From VRUE01 sp963703175 (GTDB taxonomy: Bacteria > Actinomycetota > Thermoleophilia > Solirubrobacterales > 70-9), in NCBI GenBank assembly GCA_963703175.1, contig OY969794.1, positions 1,240,001 to 1,304,000 on the forward strand: a DNA stretch of 64,000 nucleotides, given 5' to 3'. The notes under the pieces are model-generated. The model was not told the DNA's origin. It saw only the letters and a list, made by a program, of their open reading frames with translations, and ran no database searches. A program made the position numbers and the translations under genes. Positions 52,269 to 61,176 of the stretch are shown here, one piece after another (position 1 is the first letter of the stretch; every line of letters starts with the position of its first letter).

Positions 52269-52730
52269 ATGGATCTATTCGTCGCTGTTGCGCTGATCGG
52301 AGTGGGGCTGCTGCTGGCGGAGTTGTTGCTCTCCACTGGCGGGGTGCTGGCGGCACTCGGCGCGGCTGGTCTGATCGCCGGCGGAGTCCTCGCCCTCACC
52401 GCCGACGCGGATTCCAGCGCCAGCGACTGGGCGGGCCCGGCGCTAATCACCCTCGGCGTGCTCTCGATCGCCAGCTTCTATTTCGTCACTCGCAAAGTTC
52501 TGGAGGCCCACCGAGACCAGCCGGTCCGCGGCGGGCCGGAGGAGCTGATCGGCGCCAGCGCTGAGGTCCGCACCCCACCCGAACCAGACGGACAGGTGGC
52601 AATTGGGGGAGCGATCTGGCGGGCCCGCCGGGCCGGCGACGGAGCGCCACTGCGACCGGGGGATAGAGTCACTATTGAGGCAGTCGAAGGACTGACGCTC
52701 TTAGTCCGACCCGAAGAAGGAGCAGCCTGA
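52269..52730 (+). CDS. NfeD-like membrane protein
   Basis: 153 residues from ATG 52269. Two to three N-terminal membrane helices (LFVAVALIGVGLLLAELLL, VLAALGAAGLIAGGVLAL, ALITLGVLSIASFYFV) and a C-terminal OB-fold (GASAEVRTPPEPDGQVAIGGAIWRARR...LRPGDRVTIEAVEGLTLLV), the short NfeD layout. Overlaps the slipin gene as TGATG. NfeD and stomatin-like proteins act together in membrane microdomain organisation. Confidence 0.88.
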   Translation: MDLFVAVALIGVGLLLAELLLSTGGVLAALGAAGLIAGGVLALTADADSSASDWAGPALITLGVLSIASFYFVTRKVLEAHRDQPVRGGPEELIGASAEVRTPPEPDGQVAIGGAIWRARRAGDGAPLRPGDRVTIEAVEGLTLLVRPEEGAA

Positions 52731-53488
52731 TGGCAGCACTTGTGGTCTTGGCCGTGGTGGTGATCTTCGTGGCGATCGTGCTCGGCTCCTCGGTGCGGGT
52801 CCTGCGCGAGTACGAGCGCGGGGTGATCTTTCGGCTCGGCCGGCTGATCGCCCAAAAGGGACCCGGGCTGATTCTGTTGATCCCGATGATCGACCGCATG
52901 GTCAAGGTCGACCTGCGCACGGTGACCCTCAACATCCCGCCGCAAGAGGTGATCACCCGCGACAACGTCCCCGCCGGCGTCAACGCGGTCGCCTACTTCC
53001 GCGTGGTCGACTCGCGCAAAGCGATCGTCGAGGTCGAAAACTATTTGCTCGCCACCTCGCAGATTTCGCAGACGGCGCTGCGCTCGGTACTTGGTAAGGC
53101 CGAGTTCGACCAGTTGCTGTCAGAGCGCGAGCGACTCAATGAGGAGCTGCAAACGATCATCGACGAGTCGACCGAGCCCTGGGGCGTAAAGGTGACCGCG
53201 GTCGAGATCAAGGACGTCGAGATCCCCGAGCAGATGCAGCGGGCGATCGCCCGCCAGGCCGAGGCCGAGCGCGAGCGGCGGGCCAAGATCATCAACTCCG
53301 AGGGCGAGTTCCAGGCGGCCCAGAAGCTCACCGACGCGGCCGACATCATCAGCACCAACCCCGCTTCGTTGCAGCTGCGCTACCTGCAGACGCTGCTCGA
53401 AATCGGCAGCAACCAAAACACGACGGTCGTCTTCCCGCTGCCGATGGATATGCTCAAACCCTTCCTGACGCCCCCCTCGGACTCCTGA
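52730..53488 (+). CDS. SPFH/Band 7 (slipin/stomatin-like) protein
   Basis: 252 residues. An N-terminal hydrophobic anchor (residues 5-22) precedes the SPFH domain: RVLREYERGVIFRLGRLIAQKGPGLILLIPMIDRMVKVDLRT, then NVPAGVNAVAYFRV and LLATSQISQTALRSVLGKAEFDQLL. The coiled-coil AIARQAEAERERRAKIINSEGEFQAAQ and TVVFPLPMDML end are typical of bacterial slipins. It forms a membrane scaffold with the upstream NfeD. Its stop overlaps the next gene's presumed start. Confidence 0.93.
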   Translation: MAALVVLAVVVIFVAIVLGSSVRVLREYERGVIFRLGRLIAQKGPGLILLIPMIDRMVKVDLRTVTLNIPPQEVITRDNVPAGVNAVAYFRVVDSRKAIVEVENYLLATSQISQTALRSVLGKAEFDQLLSERERLNEELQTIIDESTEPWGVKVTAVEIKDVEIPEQMQRAIARQAEAERERRAKIINSEGEFQAAQKLTDAADIISTNPASLQLRYLQTLLEIGSNQNTTVVFPLPMDMLKPFLTPPSDS

Positions 53489-54564
53489 GCGCGCCAGAGA
53501 TACGCATCGACCAGCTCACTGGGCTGCGGACGATTCTCGCACCCGGTCGCGCCGACCGTCCACATGGATTCGGCCGTGCGGCCAAGGACGAAAAGGGCGC
53601 CGAGGGGTGCCCGTTCTGTGAGGGACGCGAGGAGAAGACGCCGCCCGAGGTCTACGCCGTGCGGCCGGGAGGCGGCGAGGCAGACACGCCGGGCTGGAGC
53701 AGCCGCGTCGTGCCGAACCTCTACCCGGCGCTCGCCGACCCAGCGCCTGGTTCTTTAAGCGCGAATGACGTAACTAAGGAACCACGGGAGAGAGGGACGA
53801 GCGGTGAGGCCGGGGCCTTCGCCAGCAGCGGCGACCCGTTGCTGGAGTCGCGGCGCGCGGGCGAGCCTGACCTCTTTGCCTCACGGCCGGCGATCGGTGG
53901 CCATGAGGTAATCATCAACGCGCCCGAGCACGCGACGACAATGGCAGAGCTGAGCGAGGAGCGTTTCCTCGGCGCAATCGCGACCTGGCGCGAGCGAATG
54001 CGGGCCAACTCCGACGCCGCTTACGTGCAGCTCGTCGTCAACGAGGGCCCCGGGGCGGGGGCCTCTCTCCCCCACACTCATGCCCAGCTCTACGCGCTCC
54101 CCTTCGTCCCAGCGGCTGTGGCGCGAGAGCGGGAGCGGGCCGGCGCCTACAGCGAACGCACTGCCGGCGGCGGTCTGCTGAGCGACGTCTTGGTGGAGGA
54201 GGTGAGGAGGCACGAGCGATTGGTAGCGATCGACGACGAGGCAGCGCTGATCTGCCCTTGGGCATCGCGCTCCCCCTACGAGTTGCGGATCGTGCCGCGG
54301 CGCGAGGCGGCCCGCTTTGAGGAGGACGGCGGGGGCGCGGCGATGATCCGCACGGCGATGCAGCTGCTCGCCAAGCGTTTCGACGGCCCGCCCGAGCTCA
54401 ACCTCTGGGTTTCGACGGCGCCCCGCGGCGCCGCGCAATTCCACTGGCATGTCGACCTCGCACCCCGTCTGACGATCAAGGCAGGCTTCGAGCTGGGAAC
54501 CGGCGTCGACATCAACATCTACCCGCCGGAGCGAGCCGCCGCCGATCTAAGAGACTGCATCTGA
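53485..54564 (+). CDS. Galactose-1-phosphate uridylyltransferase-like (HIT superfamily) protein
   Basis: About 359 residues if translation starts at CTG 53485, which overlaps the slipin stop as CTGA. The N-terminal zinc site EGCPFCEGREEKTPPEVYA lies upstream of the first conventional codon (GTG 53659), so the true start must be upstream. No ATG, GTG or TTG occurs in frame there. SRVVPNLYPAL near 75, GPGAGASLPHTHAQLYALP near 190 (HxHxQ/H nucleotidyl-transfer motif) and GAAQFHWHVDLAPRL near 325 support a GalT-like fold. The nucleotide-sugar substrate is not known. Confidence 0.8.
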   Translation: MSAPEIRIDQLTGLRTILAPGRADRPHGFGRAAKDEKGAEGCPFCEGREEKTPPEVYAVRPGGGEADTPGWSSRVVPNLYPALADPAPGSLSANDVTKEPRERGTSGEAGAFASSGDPLLESRRAGEPDLFASRPAIGGHEVIINAPEHATTMAELSEERFLGAIATWRERMRANSDAAYVQLVVNEGPGAGASLPHTHAQLYALPFVPAAVARERERAGAYSERTAGGGLLSDVLVEEVRRHERLVAIDDEAALICPWASRSPYELRIVPRREAARFEEDGGGAAMIRTAMQLLAKRFDGPPELNLWVSTAPRGAAQFHWHVDLAPRLTIKAGFELGTGVDINIYPPERAAADLRDCI

Positions 54565-55190
54565 TGCCACCGAACCCAAGGCCGATCCCGCAATTCATCG
54601 CCGACTCGACCCAGGAGGGGATCCCACACGGGCGCTTCGCCGAGCGCCTCGTCAGCGAGTTTCGCGCCGCCTGCGCGAAGGTCGACGACCTGCCAGAGGG
54701 GATCGAGGTCCCCGAGCAGGTCGACTGGTTCCCGGAGCGCGCCTGGGGTGGCCGCGTCTGGGTGCCGGCTACGGCGCGAGCCGAGGGGCCAGAGGGCACG
54801 CTCGAGCTGTTCGGCCACGTCTCCTACGAGCTTCCGGAGGGGGGCGAGCCGGACAAGTTCCGGGCGACCGCCGATTTCACTGACGTCCTTGCCGAGGACA
54901 ACCCCGGCTGGCAGATCGACCTCAACGACGACGTGATCGGGCAATGGCGAGGTGAGAACGGTCGCGCCGGCGCAGTCACTCTCGTCTGGGGTCGCCCCCT
55001 CGTCCGCGGGGCCGTCGCCGCCACCGCCGAGCTCGAGCTGGAGACGGTCGATCAGGAAGTCGTCTCCGACGAACGTTTCACCCTGATCGCCCTCGATGCC
55101 ATGAAGGGCTACGGCGACGACATCTTTATGCAGGTCAAGCTCTGGAGCCGCCGCGCCCAGGTACTGGCCAGCGAGAGCCTCTACGCCTGA
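54564..55190 (+). CDS. Conserved hypothetical protein
   Basis: 208 residues, MPPNPRPIPQFIADSTQEGIPH at the start, with WFPERAWGGRVWVPATARA near 52-70 and LFGHVSYELPEGGEPDKFRATADFTDVLAEDNPGWQIDLNDDVIG in the middle, and VIGQWRGENGRAGAVTLVWG afterwards. No domain that I can name. It overlaps the GalT-like gene as TGATG and probably works in the same operon. It is soluble and acidic with no signal peptide. Confidence 0.75.
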   Translation: MPPNPRPIPQFIADSTQEGIPHGRFAERLVSEFRAACAKVDDLPEGIEVPEQVDWFPERAWGGRVWVPATARAEGPEGTLELFGHVSYELPEGGEPDKFRATADFTDVLAEDNPGWQIDLNDDVIGQWRGENGRAGAVTLVWGRPLVRGAVAATAELELETVDQEVVSDERFTLIALDAMKGYGDDIFMQVKLWSRRAQVLASESLYA

Positions 55191-55196
55191 ATCGGC

Positions 55197-55829
55197 CTAG
55201 CCGCCCAAGGCGTCGCGCAGCTCACGGACCTGCCCGCGCAAATCAGCCAGCTCCCGCTCGAGGCGCTCGAGCCGGTCCTCCGGGGGAGGAGAGTCCTCGG
55301 GCGCGACCGTCGCCTCGGTGGCCGGCTCCTTGGCTGCCACCGACTTGCCATCGCCGAGCAGCTGTAGGAAGCGCTCCTCCTTCTGGCCGGGGCGGCGTGC
55401 CAGGCGTTCGACGTAACCGCGCTCGACCAGTTTGTCCAACGTGTCCTGGACGGCGGCGAGATCACTGAAGCTGTGAAGGCGCTCGGCCCGCTGCTTCAGC
55501 TCGCCCGGCGTTTGAACACCGCGCAGCATCAGCACTGCAAGCAGCGAGAGCTCGGCGCCGTCGGCGTCCAGAGCATCATCGAGCAGATGGCGATACTTGC
55601 GGGCGCGACTTCCGGCGCTGCTCGCCAATCGCGTCCAGTTGCGCAGCGCGAGCCGGCGCAGCGCCTCGACCACGGTCGACTCGTCGTAGTCGACGACCGG
55701 ATCGCGGTTGGTCGCCTGATTACAGGCGAGGCGCAGCGCGTTAAGCGACAACGGGTAAGCGTCCGGCGTCGTCCGCTGCTTCTCCAGCAGGCAACCGACC
55801 ACCCGGATCTCGACAGCATCGGCCTCCAT
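55197..55829 (-). CDS. YceH family (DUF480, UPF0502) winged-helix protein
   Basis: 210 residues from ATG 55829. VEIRVVGCLLEKQRTTPDAYPLSLNALRLACNQATNRDPVVDYDESTVVEAL is the DUF480 signature; two winged-helix domains follow (ELSLLAVLMLRGVQTPGELKQRAERLHSF and YVERLARRPGQKEERFLQLL). The C-terminus ends in a coiled coil (DRLERLERELADLRGQVRELRDAL). Function is not established; a DNA-binding role is likely from the fold. It is convergent with the hypothetical gene at 54564-55190. Confidence 0.9.
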   Translation of the reverse strand: MEADAVEIRVVGCLLEKQRTTPDAYPLSLNALRLACNQATNRDPVVDYDESTVVEALRRLALRNWTRLASSAGSRARKYRHLLDDALDADGAELSLLAVLMLRGVQTPGELKQRAERLHSFSDLAAVQDTLDKLVERGYVERLARRPGQKEERFLQLLGDGKSVAAKEPATEATVAPEDSPPPEDRLERLERELADLRGQVRELRDALGG

Positions 55830-55849
55830 ACACCCAATGCTATGCAGAC

Positions 55850-57685
55850 CTAGCGTCCGGCGCGGCTGCGCTGGTGCCGATTCGAGTGCCTTCTCTTGAC
55901 GCACTTCACCTTGGCACGAACATGTACCTGGCGAAAGCCTTTCCCACATACCTTCACGCAGCGGGCCTGGCCATTGATTCGCTGGCGCCTAAAGCCCTTT
56001 TTACATTTCGGTGTGGATACCGTAACCGGCGGCGGGGTGGTCGTCACTGGAGGCACACTCGGCGCGGATGGGGTCGCCGGGTCGGGGTCCGGCGGCGGTT
56101 CTACGGGCGGGTCAGCTGTCGTGAATTCGACATCGTCGCCAGCCCCGGTGCCAGCGTTAGTGATGACCACCAATCGGTAATGATAAGTCGTGCTGGGTTT
56201 CAGCCCCGAAACGCTTTTGACCTCTGCCACATTGGTGGTTGACGGCCCTGGCAAGGCCGGGCAGGAAAAGTTGGCGCCGTAGGAGACGCTCGTGCCAAAC
56301 TCGAAATGGCAATCTGAGGCCGCCCCGCCGTGAGGATTCACCACTCCCGTTAGTTGGGCTCCAGCTTCGCCCACGCTCTGCGCCAACCCTGTCGAAACAG
56401 TCGGCGGGACGGCCGGCAGCGTTTCGAAGGTCTGGTTGTTACTGCTGGTGGTGCCGGCATTGCTTGTCGCCGTGACTCGAAAACGGTAGGCAGCACTGGG
56501 TGTCAACCCCGAAACGTTGACACTGAGGGGTGTGTTGGCCATACCGTCAGGATTTTTGGGGCACGGCAGGCTAGTCGCGTTGGAAAAGACATTGGCCTGA
56601 AAGTCGGCCTCGTCGGTGTATTCGAAGTCGCACTCGAGCGCCGCGTGTCCTTTTGCGTTGACTGCGGCTTTCAGCGTCGCGGAGAGCTGGCCGACGTTAG
56701 TAGCCGGTTCAGCGACGGCGCTCGGGGGACTTGCCGTTGTCTTTTCGAAGACATAGAATTTGCTGAACTCACCGACATAGAGTTTGTGCGTGGTTCCGTT
56801 CACGGCAATCTGGTAGGCAGAGAGCGCCCCATACCCTCCCGATGACGCGTTGGTAAAGAGCCCGGCGCCGAAATCGTCGAATTGGGCCCCGGAAGAGTTA
56901 TAAGCAACGATGTGGTAGTTGTCACCACCTGGCATATCGCCGACCAGCACGTCACCGGTAGAGGGATCGACTGCAACCGCGCCCGCCCCGCGCCCGCTTT
57001 GCAGTAGCGAGGAAAATAAGTACGCACCCCCCGAGGACGTCAGCTTCACGACGCGGTCCGGATTCGTGTCGGCCACATAAAGTTCGTTTGTCGAAGTTAG
57101 TGCAACGCTGCCCGGCTTGCCAAAGCTACCGCCCGGGCAGCCGCTGCAGGTGATTTCTTCGAGCAGGGCTCCGGCAGAGTTGAATACCTGAACCGAGTGT
57201 GTATTCACATTGGGGAAATAGATGTGACCGACCGAATCGGTGGTGATAGGTGGGAAAGAGTTGCTGTATGCCACCGGGAACGAACCGGTAAACATACCGG
57301 CCGAGGTGAAGTGATCCATTCTCGGCGTACCGACATTGCCGATTAGGGTGCCTCTAATTTCCATCTGCGCTCCGAAGAAGCCCCCAATCGGATCGAGAGC
57401 GACACCCGTGTAGTAGCCACCTCCACTAGCGAAGACCCCATCGGCAGTGAGATCGCTGTTAAAACGATCGACCTCGCCAAAAGCTCCCGTGTTTGGATTG
57501 GTGCTAGTCACGGCGACGTAGATGTCTTCAGTCGCCTGGTCGACCGCGAGGCCCTTTGGGGGGCCGGGAAGAGCGCGGGAAGGGTGGGACGAATCGAGTT
57601 GGTAACCCAAGCTGGCCCTAGAGGGCGAAGCGAGCACGGCTGTAAGCAGCGTTACCGCAAGTAAAAGCACTGTCCCCTGCCGCAT
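55850..57685 (-). CDS. Secreted NHL/beta-propeller protein with Fn3-like domains and basic Cys tail
   Basis: 611 residues from ATG 57685. Signal peptide (LLLAVTLLTAVLASPSRAS) precedes an NHL-type six-bladed propeller (about 40-330: GPPKGLAVDQATEDIYVA, GKPGSVALTSTNELYVADTN, GAVAVDPSTGDVLVGD). Two fibronectin III-like domains follow (about 335-425 and 430-520, ATLKAAVNAKG and AQLTGVVNPHGG openings), then a Pro/Thr linker and a Cys/Lys/Arg-rich tail (KCKKGFRRQRINGQARC, KVCGKGFRQVHV). The tail may bind the envelope. No catalytic motif; a surface or adhesion role is inferred. Confidence 0.82.
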   Translation of the reverse strand: MRQGTVLLLAVTLLTAVLASPSRASLGYQLDSSHPSRALPGPPKGLAVDQATEDIYVAVTSTNPNTGAFGEVDRFNSDLTADGVFASGGGYYTGVALDPIGGFFGAQMEIRGTLIGNVGTPRMDHFTSAGMFTGSFPVAYSNSFPPITTDSVGHIYFPNVNTHSVQVFNSAGALLEEITCSGCPGGSFGKPGSVALTSTNELYVADTNPDRVVKLTSSGGAYLFSSLLQSGRGAGAVAVDPSTGDVLVGDMPGGDNYHIVAYNSSGAQFDDFGAGLFTNASSGGYGALSAYQIAVNGTTHKLYVGEFSKFYVFEKTTASPPSAVAEPATNVGQLSATLKAAVNAKGHAALECDFEYTDEADFQANVFSNATSLPCPKNPDGMANTPLSVNVSGLTPSAAYRFRVTATSNAGTTSSNNQTFETLPAVPPTVSTGLAQSVGEAGAQLTGVVNPHGGAASDCHFEFGTSVSYGANFSCPALPGPSTTNVAEVKSVSGLKPSTTYHYRLVVITNAGTGAGDDVEFTTADPPVEPPPDPDPATPSAPSVPPVTTTPPPVTVSTPKCKKGFRRQRINGQARCVKVCGKGFRQVHVRAKVKCVKRRHSNRHQRSRAGR

Positions 57686-57797
57686 TGGACGACCCCCTGC
57701 TAATCGCAATTGCATACCAAGGCGTTTATCTAAGTTAACAGGCAGCTCTTTGACCGAGTGCTCCACTTTGGCCGGATGTCGAAGCACGGACCAAGTC

Positions 57798-57823
57798 GCA
57801 CGGCCGGCCGAAGCCGGCCGTGC
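57798..57823 (-). terminator. Hairpin between the collagen-like and propeller genes
   Basis: GCACGGCCGGC and GCCGGCCGTGC pair perfectly around a CGAA loop, 18 bases after the collagen-like gene's stop. There is no U-tract. Confidence 0.55.
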
Positions 57824-57840
57824 GATCCAGGCCAACGGAA

Positions 57841-58467
57841 CTAGGGCGCGGTAACTGCCCAGGTGCCGGCGTCGCCGGTACCTGGGGTGCCCAGGTAGCT
57901 GAGAATCGCCCCAACCGGAGCCGGAATGGCTGATTGGAGTTCCAAGCCAGTTTCCTGAGCCGTGTAGAGACAGAGGTTGCCTTTCGCCGCCAGCGGTACT
58001 GCCAAGCTGCCGGGGCATTCCGCAGCGTGTTCGGTGCCTTCTTGGCCTTTTTTGACGATTACGATCGTCGGCGGCGCCGTAAGTGGAATTCCGAAAGAGA
58101 TCGAGGCAGCAGCCGCGCCTTTGCCGGGAAGTATTTCGGGCCCGACGCCAGCAACCCAAGTGCCGCCTAGAGACTTACCGCTGGGCAAGAAGCCGCCGGC
58201 CGTCCACGGATCGCCGGTGTCGCCCTTGGGCCCCTGCGGCCCGCTGTCGCCCTTGTCGCCCTTCGGACCGGTGTCCCCCTTCAGACCCTGAGGTCCCCGC
58301 GGCCCCGGCTTCCCCTTCGGACCCTTGGGGCCACGCTTTCCGCTGCTTTGCTTTGAACCCGTAGCGTAGTCCTTAGCGGCAAAAGCACCGCCGGTCATTG
58401 CAAAGACGAGCGCCACAACCGCAACCGCGGTAGGCACGTTGAGATTCCTGCGGATAATTCTCAGCAT
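57841..58467 (-). CDS. Exported protein with a short collagen-like region
   Basis: 208 residues from ATG 58467 (GGAGG upstream at proper spacing). N-terminal hydrophobic segment (VPTAVAVVALVFAMTGGAFA) resembles a signal peptide. Residues about 42-90 are Gly-x-y repeats (KRGPKGPKGKPGPRGPQG, KGDTGPKGDKGDSGPQG), followed by a globular C-terminal domain (about 95-208) with two Cys and beta-strand character (LSYLGTPGTGDAGTWAVTAP end). The same Gly-x-y theme occurs in the tail of the transcobalamin-like protein at 22839. Probably a trimeric surface protein. Confidence 0.82.
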   Translation of the reverse strand: MLRIIRRNLNVPTAVAVVALVFAMTGGAFAAKDYATGSKQSSGKRGPKGPKGKPGPRGPQGLKGDTGPKGDKGDSGPQGPKGDTGDPWTAGGFLPSGKSLGGTWVAGVGPEILPGKGAAAASISFGIPLTAPPTIVIVKKGQEGTEHAAECPGSLAVPLAAKGNLCLYTAQETGLELQSAIPAPVGAILSYLGTPGTGDAGTWAVTAP

Positions 58468-58680
58468 CGGTGATACGCCTCCCTGTCTAATGGATTGCTT
58501 GACCTCCCCAAGCCGCAATCCCAGGAAGTGTCAGATGAAGCGGCCAAACGAATGGCCAGCAGCCCTAGTCTCTCCCTGAGAGGACTCCGCGCAAGCGCCT
58601 ACGAAGTCCTTTGCCGATGCTTAACAGTATGAAACCGAATTAGTACTAATGTAGGAATTACACAGTACCAAACGTTCCCA

Positions 58681-58740
58681 TGTTGGCCTAGTGGAAAAGA
58701 CGCGACCCTGATCAACCACATTGGCGCAGTGGACAGTAGC
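58681..58740 (+). pseudogene. Weak tRNA 5'-half-like fragments
   Basis: TGTTGGCCTAGTGGAAAAGA followed by CGCGACCCTGATCA, and then CATTGGCGCAGTGGACAGTA with GCGACCC, both look like acceptor/D-arm portions of tRNAs. No matching T arms or acceptor 3' strands follow. Low confidence; they could be chance resemblance. Confidence 0.25.
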
Positions 58741-58860
58741 GACCCACCCACATCGGCGTCATTTGGTTGGTCGGCGAGCGAAGGAGCACTGGCGCCCAGT
58801 GCCGCTGCTTTGAGGGGCGGTCGTCGAGGCAACTGAATCCACGCCGAGCTGGCGAGCAGA

Positions 58861-58893
58861 GAGCGCAATTAGCTCTACGATTGAGCCATCTCG
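58861..58893 (-). pseudogene. tRNA D-arm-like fragment
   Basis: The minus strand reads GGCGAGATGGCTCAATCGTA then GAGCTAATTGCGCTC: a 5' acceptor-like run, T-G, and a D arm GCTC-AATCGTA-GAGC. There is no T arm downstream. It abuts the tRNA-Arg-like fragment on the opposite strand. Confidence 0.35.
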
Positions 58894-58943
58894 CCCCGAT
58901 AGCTCGACTGGATAGAGCGACTTTCTCCTGGCTCCCTCCTAAG
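58893..58943 (+). pseudogene. Degenerate copy of tRNA-Arg(CCU) 5' half
   Basis: GCCCCGATAGCTCGACTGGA followed by TAGAGCGACT, an extra segment TTCTCCTGG, and CTCCCTCCTAAG. Apart from the inserted segment and a CG/GC swap it matches 59524-59563. The remaining 3' half of a tRNA is not present. Likely an old attachment-site scar. Confidence 0.6.
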
Positions 58944-59122
58944 CGACACGAAGGGGTCGGAGCTTTGCCTCCGCCAAGCGGACTGCATCGTGCTGTGCAT
59001 TCTTCTGGATTCGCTTCGATTGCTCACGATTGGAGTCGATTTGGGCAGCGAGAGCGTCCCGCGCCCAATGGCATACCGACGACAACAAGATTCCGCCGAT
59101 AGCGCGGCTAGCTTGAATACGG

Positions 59123-59448
59123 ATGGCAGGGGAGTTCGAGAAACTGGCTTACGAGGCTGCGCTTCGCGGTCTCGACAAGCAGGAGGGCCTACTCGAAGAG
59201 CTGCGCACGCGCACCGGCGTCCTCTTGGCAGCTTCGTCTCTTGCGGCATCGTTCCTCGACAGCAGGCATTTCAAAACCCGAGCCCCCGAGGGCTGGCAAT
59301 CACGGTTCTTGTTGCGTTCGTCGGCTCGATTGCCGCCAGCGTCTTCATTCTGTTGCCGAAGAAGAACCTGATCTTTGCCGAGGCGGGCGCCGGAACCCCA
59401 CCTCCGCCGACTCCGGGCCTCGGTCGCCCTGAGACCCGCGACGGCTGA
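59123..59448 (+). pseudogene. Frameshifted small membrane protein gene
   Basis: Frame one gives MAGEFEKLAYEAALRGLDKQ and EGLLEELRTRTGVLLAASSL, a helical opening. After the C-run at 59283-59287 the matching continuation lies in another frame: GLAITVLVAFVGSIAASVFI, LLPKKNLIFAEAG. Together they make one sensible protein of about 105 residues with a coiled-coil start and two membrane helices. One missing C in the run restores the frame, so this is a single-base frameshift or a sequencing error. Confidence 0.6.
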
Positions 59449-59523
59449 TCCTCCCTGCCGAACGCTCACGCTGCCCGAGTCCGGCCCGATCCCGCGCTCG
59501 GCCTCTACCCTTTAGCAAATGCG

Positions 59524-59563
<40 letters not shown>

Positions 59564-59659
59564 AGATAGTCCCTTTAAGGGATTGCCCCGGCTCGCTTCG
59601 GCCTCTACCGCAGCCGCAGAGCCAAAAGAAGTGGGACAGGCGCGACCCCCCGTTCGTCA

Positions 59660-59680
59660 GTTGGAACAGAAGTTGGAACA
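59660..59680. promoter_or_regulatory. Direct repeat upstream of the integrase
   Basis: GTTGGAACA occurs twice (59660-59668 and 59672-59680), 12 bases apart, 21-41 bases before the integrase ATG. It may be an arm-type integrase site or an operator for the HTH protein. Confidence 0.35.
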
Positions 59681-59700
59681 CGAAACGGAGGTGGGTTCGG

Positions 59701-61176
59701 ATGGCGAAGTATCGAGAGGTCGGCGCCGACCACAAAGGAAATGAACTGGCCGATGGCATTTCCGGCATGGTGCGGACGGACACCGGCATGTTCACCGGCT
59801 ATCGCATTCGGTGGAGGCAGGAGGACAGCGACGGGGTAGAGCGACAGCCGAGCAAATCGTTTTCGGGGAAGAAGCACGGCGGGCTTGACCAGGCGTTGAC
59901 CGCCGCGACGGCGTTTCTCGCGGGCGCTCACGATGCGGTCAAGGTCGATGGCTCCGTGCCGCGGACCGATCCCGCGGCAAACAAGACTCTGGAAACGCTG
60001 CTGCAAGAGGAGTGGATCAAGATTCGCGGGAAGGAAGTGAGCGCGGGCTACTCCCACCAAATGGTGAGCCTGTGGGATCGGCATATCTCGCACCGCCCCC
60101 TTGCCCGGACCCGGTTGGGGCGGATCAGCGACGATCCCGCCCTCCTCGTCCGCTTTCAGGATGAACTTGTAGCGGAGGGGATCAAGGTGACGATCCGCCA
60201 CGAAATCCTCAAGTTCGTTCGCGCTCTCTTGCGGTGGCTGCGGAGCCGTCACCCGAACGTCCTGCGTGTGGACGTGTCGGGGATCGTCAAGCCTCCCAAG
60301 CTGAAACGAAGCCGCCTCGCCTACGCGGCCGATGCAATCGGCGTCGAGCGGATCATTGAGGCAGTCGAAAAGCGACCGGCTCGAAATGATCTGCTCGTTC
60401 TCCGCGATGCCGCGCTGGTCGCCGCCATGAGCTACACGGTCGCGTCGCGGCCGTCCGAATGGATCAAGACGGCACGGCGGGAAAACCTCTATCCGCAGTC
60501 GGTCGAGTTGCAGCGCGCGGCCGACTTTGGCGCCGATGAGGACGCGGCGCCGGGTCTCAAGACCGGCGCCCACGTCGCCCTTGTCCTGCCGAACGCTTAT
60601 GACCGGATCAAGGCTTACATGGATGCCGTTGACGAAATGTACGGTCCGCAGCCGGGGAACGCGCTGATCTTTCAAGTGATCGGCCCGGACGGTCCCGAAT
60701 GGATTTACCCGGAGGACGGCGGCGAGCCGGAACCGCTCGCTTGGTGCGACAACTACTACTTGCGGTGGACCGCCCGCGTGTGGCGCCCAGCTCGCACGGT
60801 GGCGGCGCAGGCGCCCGACGCCCCCGCAGGCATCGACAAGATGGTGTTTTACGACTGCCGCCACACCGCTATTTCGATGGCGATGCACTCAACTTTGGTG
60901 ATTGGTCCCCACGGCATGAACCTTCACCCGTTGGCGCAATGGTCCGGGCACGATGTTTCGACCTTGCAGCGGTACTACAGCCACATCATCGCCCGCTATC
61001 TCGGCCTCCCGCCAATCGACCTTCAAGAGGAGACCCGGAACGCCAGGGCGCACGTCGAAGCCCACCCGTTCACCGCGCCGAGCCAGCCATCGCCCCAGCG
61101 GGAGCAGGCGCGGCGTCGGCGGAACCGGAGAAAGGGAGCCGCCGCGAAGCCTGACCGCGAGCTGATCCCGGCCTGA
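59701..61176 (+). CDS. int: Tyrosine recombinase/phage-type integrase
   Basis: 491 residues. N-terminal arm-binding/SAM-like region (about 1-220), then the catalytic domain: first Arg in VASRPSEWIK near 255, DCRHTAISMAM near 385 (His-x-x-Arg equivalent segment with RH), and HPLAQWSGHDVSTLQRYYSHI near 408-428, containing the final His and the nucleophilic Tyr. It catalyses site-specific integration and excision. GGAGG lies 14 bases before ATG 59701. The 3' end overlaps the convergent HTH gene by about 107 bases. The neighbouring tRNA-Arg half is its likely target. Confidence 0.9.
   Translation: MAKYREVGADHKGNELADGISGMVRTDTGMFTGYRIRWRQEDSDGVERQPSKSFSGKKHGGLDQALTAATAFLAGAHDAVKVDGSVPRTDPAANKTLETLLQEEWIKIRGKEVSAGYSHQMVSLWDRHISHRPLARTRLGRISDDPALLVRFQDELVAEGIKVTIRHEILKFVRALLRWLRSRHPNVLRVDVSGIVKPPKLKRSRLAYAADAIGVERIIEAVEKRPARNDLLVLRDAALVAAMSYTVASRPSEWIKTARRENLYPQSVELQRAADFGADEDAAPGLKTGAHVALVLPNAYDRIKAYMDAVDEMYGPQPGNALIFQVIGPDGPEWIYPEDGGEPEPLAWCDNYYLRWTARVWRPARTVAAQAPDAPAGIDKMVFYDCRHTAISMAMHSTLVIGPHGMNLHPLAQWSGHDVSTLQRYYSHIIARYLGLPPIDLQEETRNARAHVEAHPFTAPSQPSPQREQARRRRNRRKGAAAKPDRELIPA

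Larger units (their letters stand above)
58468..59122. other. Gene-poor 655-base gap with tRNA-fragment debris
   Basis: I find no convincing protein gene here; open frames lack family features and ribosome sites. Base composition is less GC-rich around 58600-58760 than in neighbouring genes. The stretch holds several tRNA 5'-half-like pieces, listed separately, suggesting repeated insertion and excision of integrative elements next to the element that starts after 59520. Confidence 0.5.
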
